Shown here in pieces: positions 6,281 through 6,384 of a DNA stretch of 6,384 nt (positions are counted from its first letter, which is position 1; each line of letters starts with the position of its first letter). The stretch covers positions 1-6,384 of the forward strand of contig DAIRVC010000154.1 of the NCBI GenBank assembly GCA_036803025.1, read 5' to 3'. The stretch is from DAIRVC01 sp036803025. Its GTDB lineage: Bacteria; Chloroflexota; Anaerolineae; Anaerolineales; E44-bin32. The notes below the pieces were generated by a model. The model was not told the origin of the DNA, did no database searches, and saw only the letters and a program-made list of their open reading frames with translations. The position numbers were made by a program, and so were the translations under genes.

Positions 6281-6384
6281 GCTGCCCTCCCGCCCAGCCT
6301 CCCCCCTCACCCCACCCTTCGCGAACATCGTCCCAGCGATCGCCTGGGAGCACCCTGCGGGCTCCCCGAAGGGGAGAGGCTTCA
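6281..6384. other. Non-coding C-rich tail with hairpins; possible dispersed intergenic repeat
   Basis: After the thiolase stop there is a pyrimidine-rich plus-strand stretch (about 6284-6320), then two adjacent hairpins. TCCCAG (6331-6336) pairs with CTGGGA (6344-6349) around a 7-nt loop that overlaps the palindrome GCGATCGC. CTCCCC (6362-6367) pairs with GGGGAG (6371-6376) around GAA. GGGAGC (6346-6351) and GCTCCC (6361-6366) can pair instead, so alternative folds exist. No gene is visible. The style (CCCTCACCCC followed by GGGGAGAGG) resembles short intergenic repeats seen in many GC-rich genomes. A transcript-end role is possible, but no T-run is seen before the edge. Confidence 0.35.

Noticed and set aside
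1..6384. Insertion sequences, tRNA or rRNA genes, CRISPR arrays
   Set aside because: No transposase motif, inverted-repeat ends, tRNA-like fold or regularly spaced direct repeats were seen on either strand.

Overview
The window is about two-thirds G+C and densely coding. It reads as a chromosomal segment from a high-GC bacterium whose upper mevalonate pathway is of archaeal type. A Chloroflexota-like bacterium is my best guess. That rests on an archaeal-type HMG-CoA synthase/DUF35/thiolase set next to a class II (bacterial) HMG-CoA reductase and a tandem-GAF sensor, not on any marker gene.

Layout. Positions 1-773 (minus strand) hold the N-terminal part of a GAF-domain sensor that runs off the left edge; its first GAF keeps the heme-ligand pattern of the mycobacterial DosS/DosT oxygen sensors. 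Positions 774-929 form a divergent intergenic region with a symmetric arrangement of promoter-like boxes. Everything after that is on the plus strand: class II HMG-CoA reductase (930-2267), archaeal-type HMG-CoA synthase (2285-3358), a thiolase-fold protein overlapping it by ATGA (3355-4569), an 88-bp gap with a promoter-like element and a hairpin, a DUF35 zinc-ribbon/OB-fold protein (4658-5059), a terminator-like hairpin, and a second thiolase (5120-6280). The right end (6281-6384) is a C-rich non-coding stretch with hairpins.

How the genes work together. Thiolase condenses two acetyl-CoA to acetoacetyl-CoA, HMG-CoA synthase adds a third acetyl unit, and HMG-CoA reductase makes mevalonate. 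In methanogenic archaea, thiolase, HMG-CoA synthase and DUF35 protein form one complex that passes acetoacetyl-CoA along a shared CoA site. The same three protein types lie together here. No mevalonate kinase or other lower-pathway gene is in the window.

The main novelty candidate is that the operon has two paralogous thiolases, and the one translationally coupled to HMG-CoA synthase lacks the active site: the nucleophilic Cys is Gly92 and the GHP-motif His is Asp342. The second thiolase keeps all of these residues. This suggests a pseudothiolase, perhaps a structural or regulatory subunit of a modified channelling complex.
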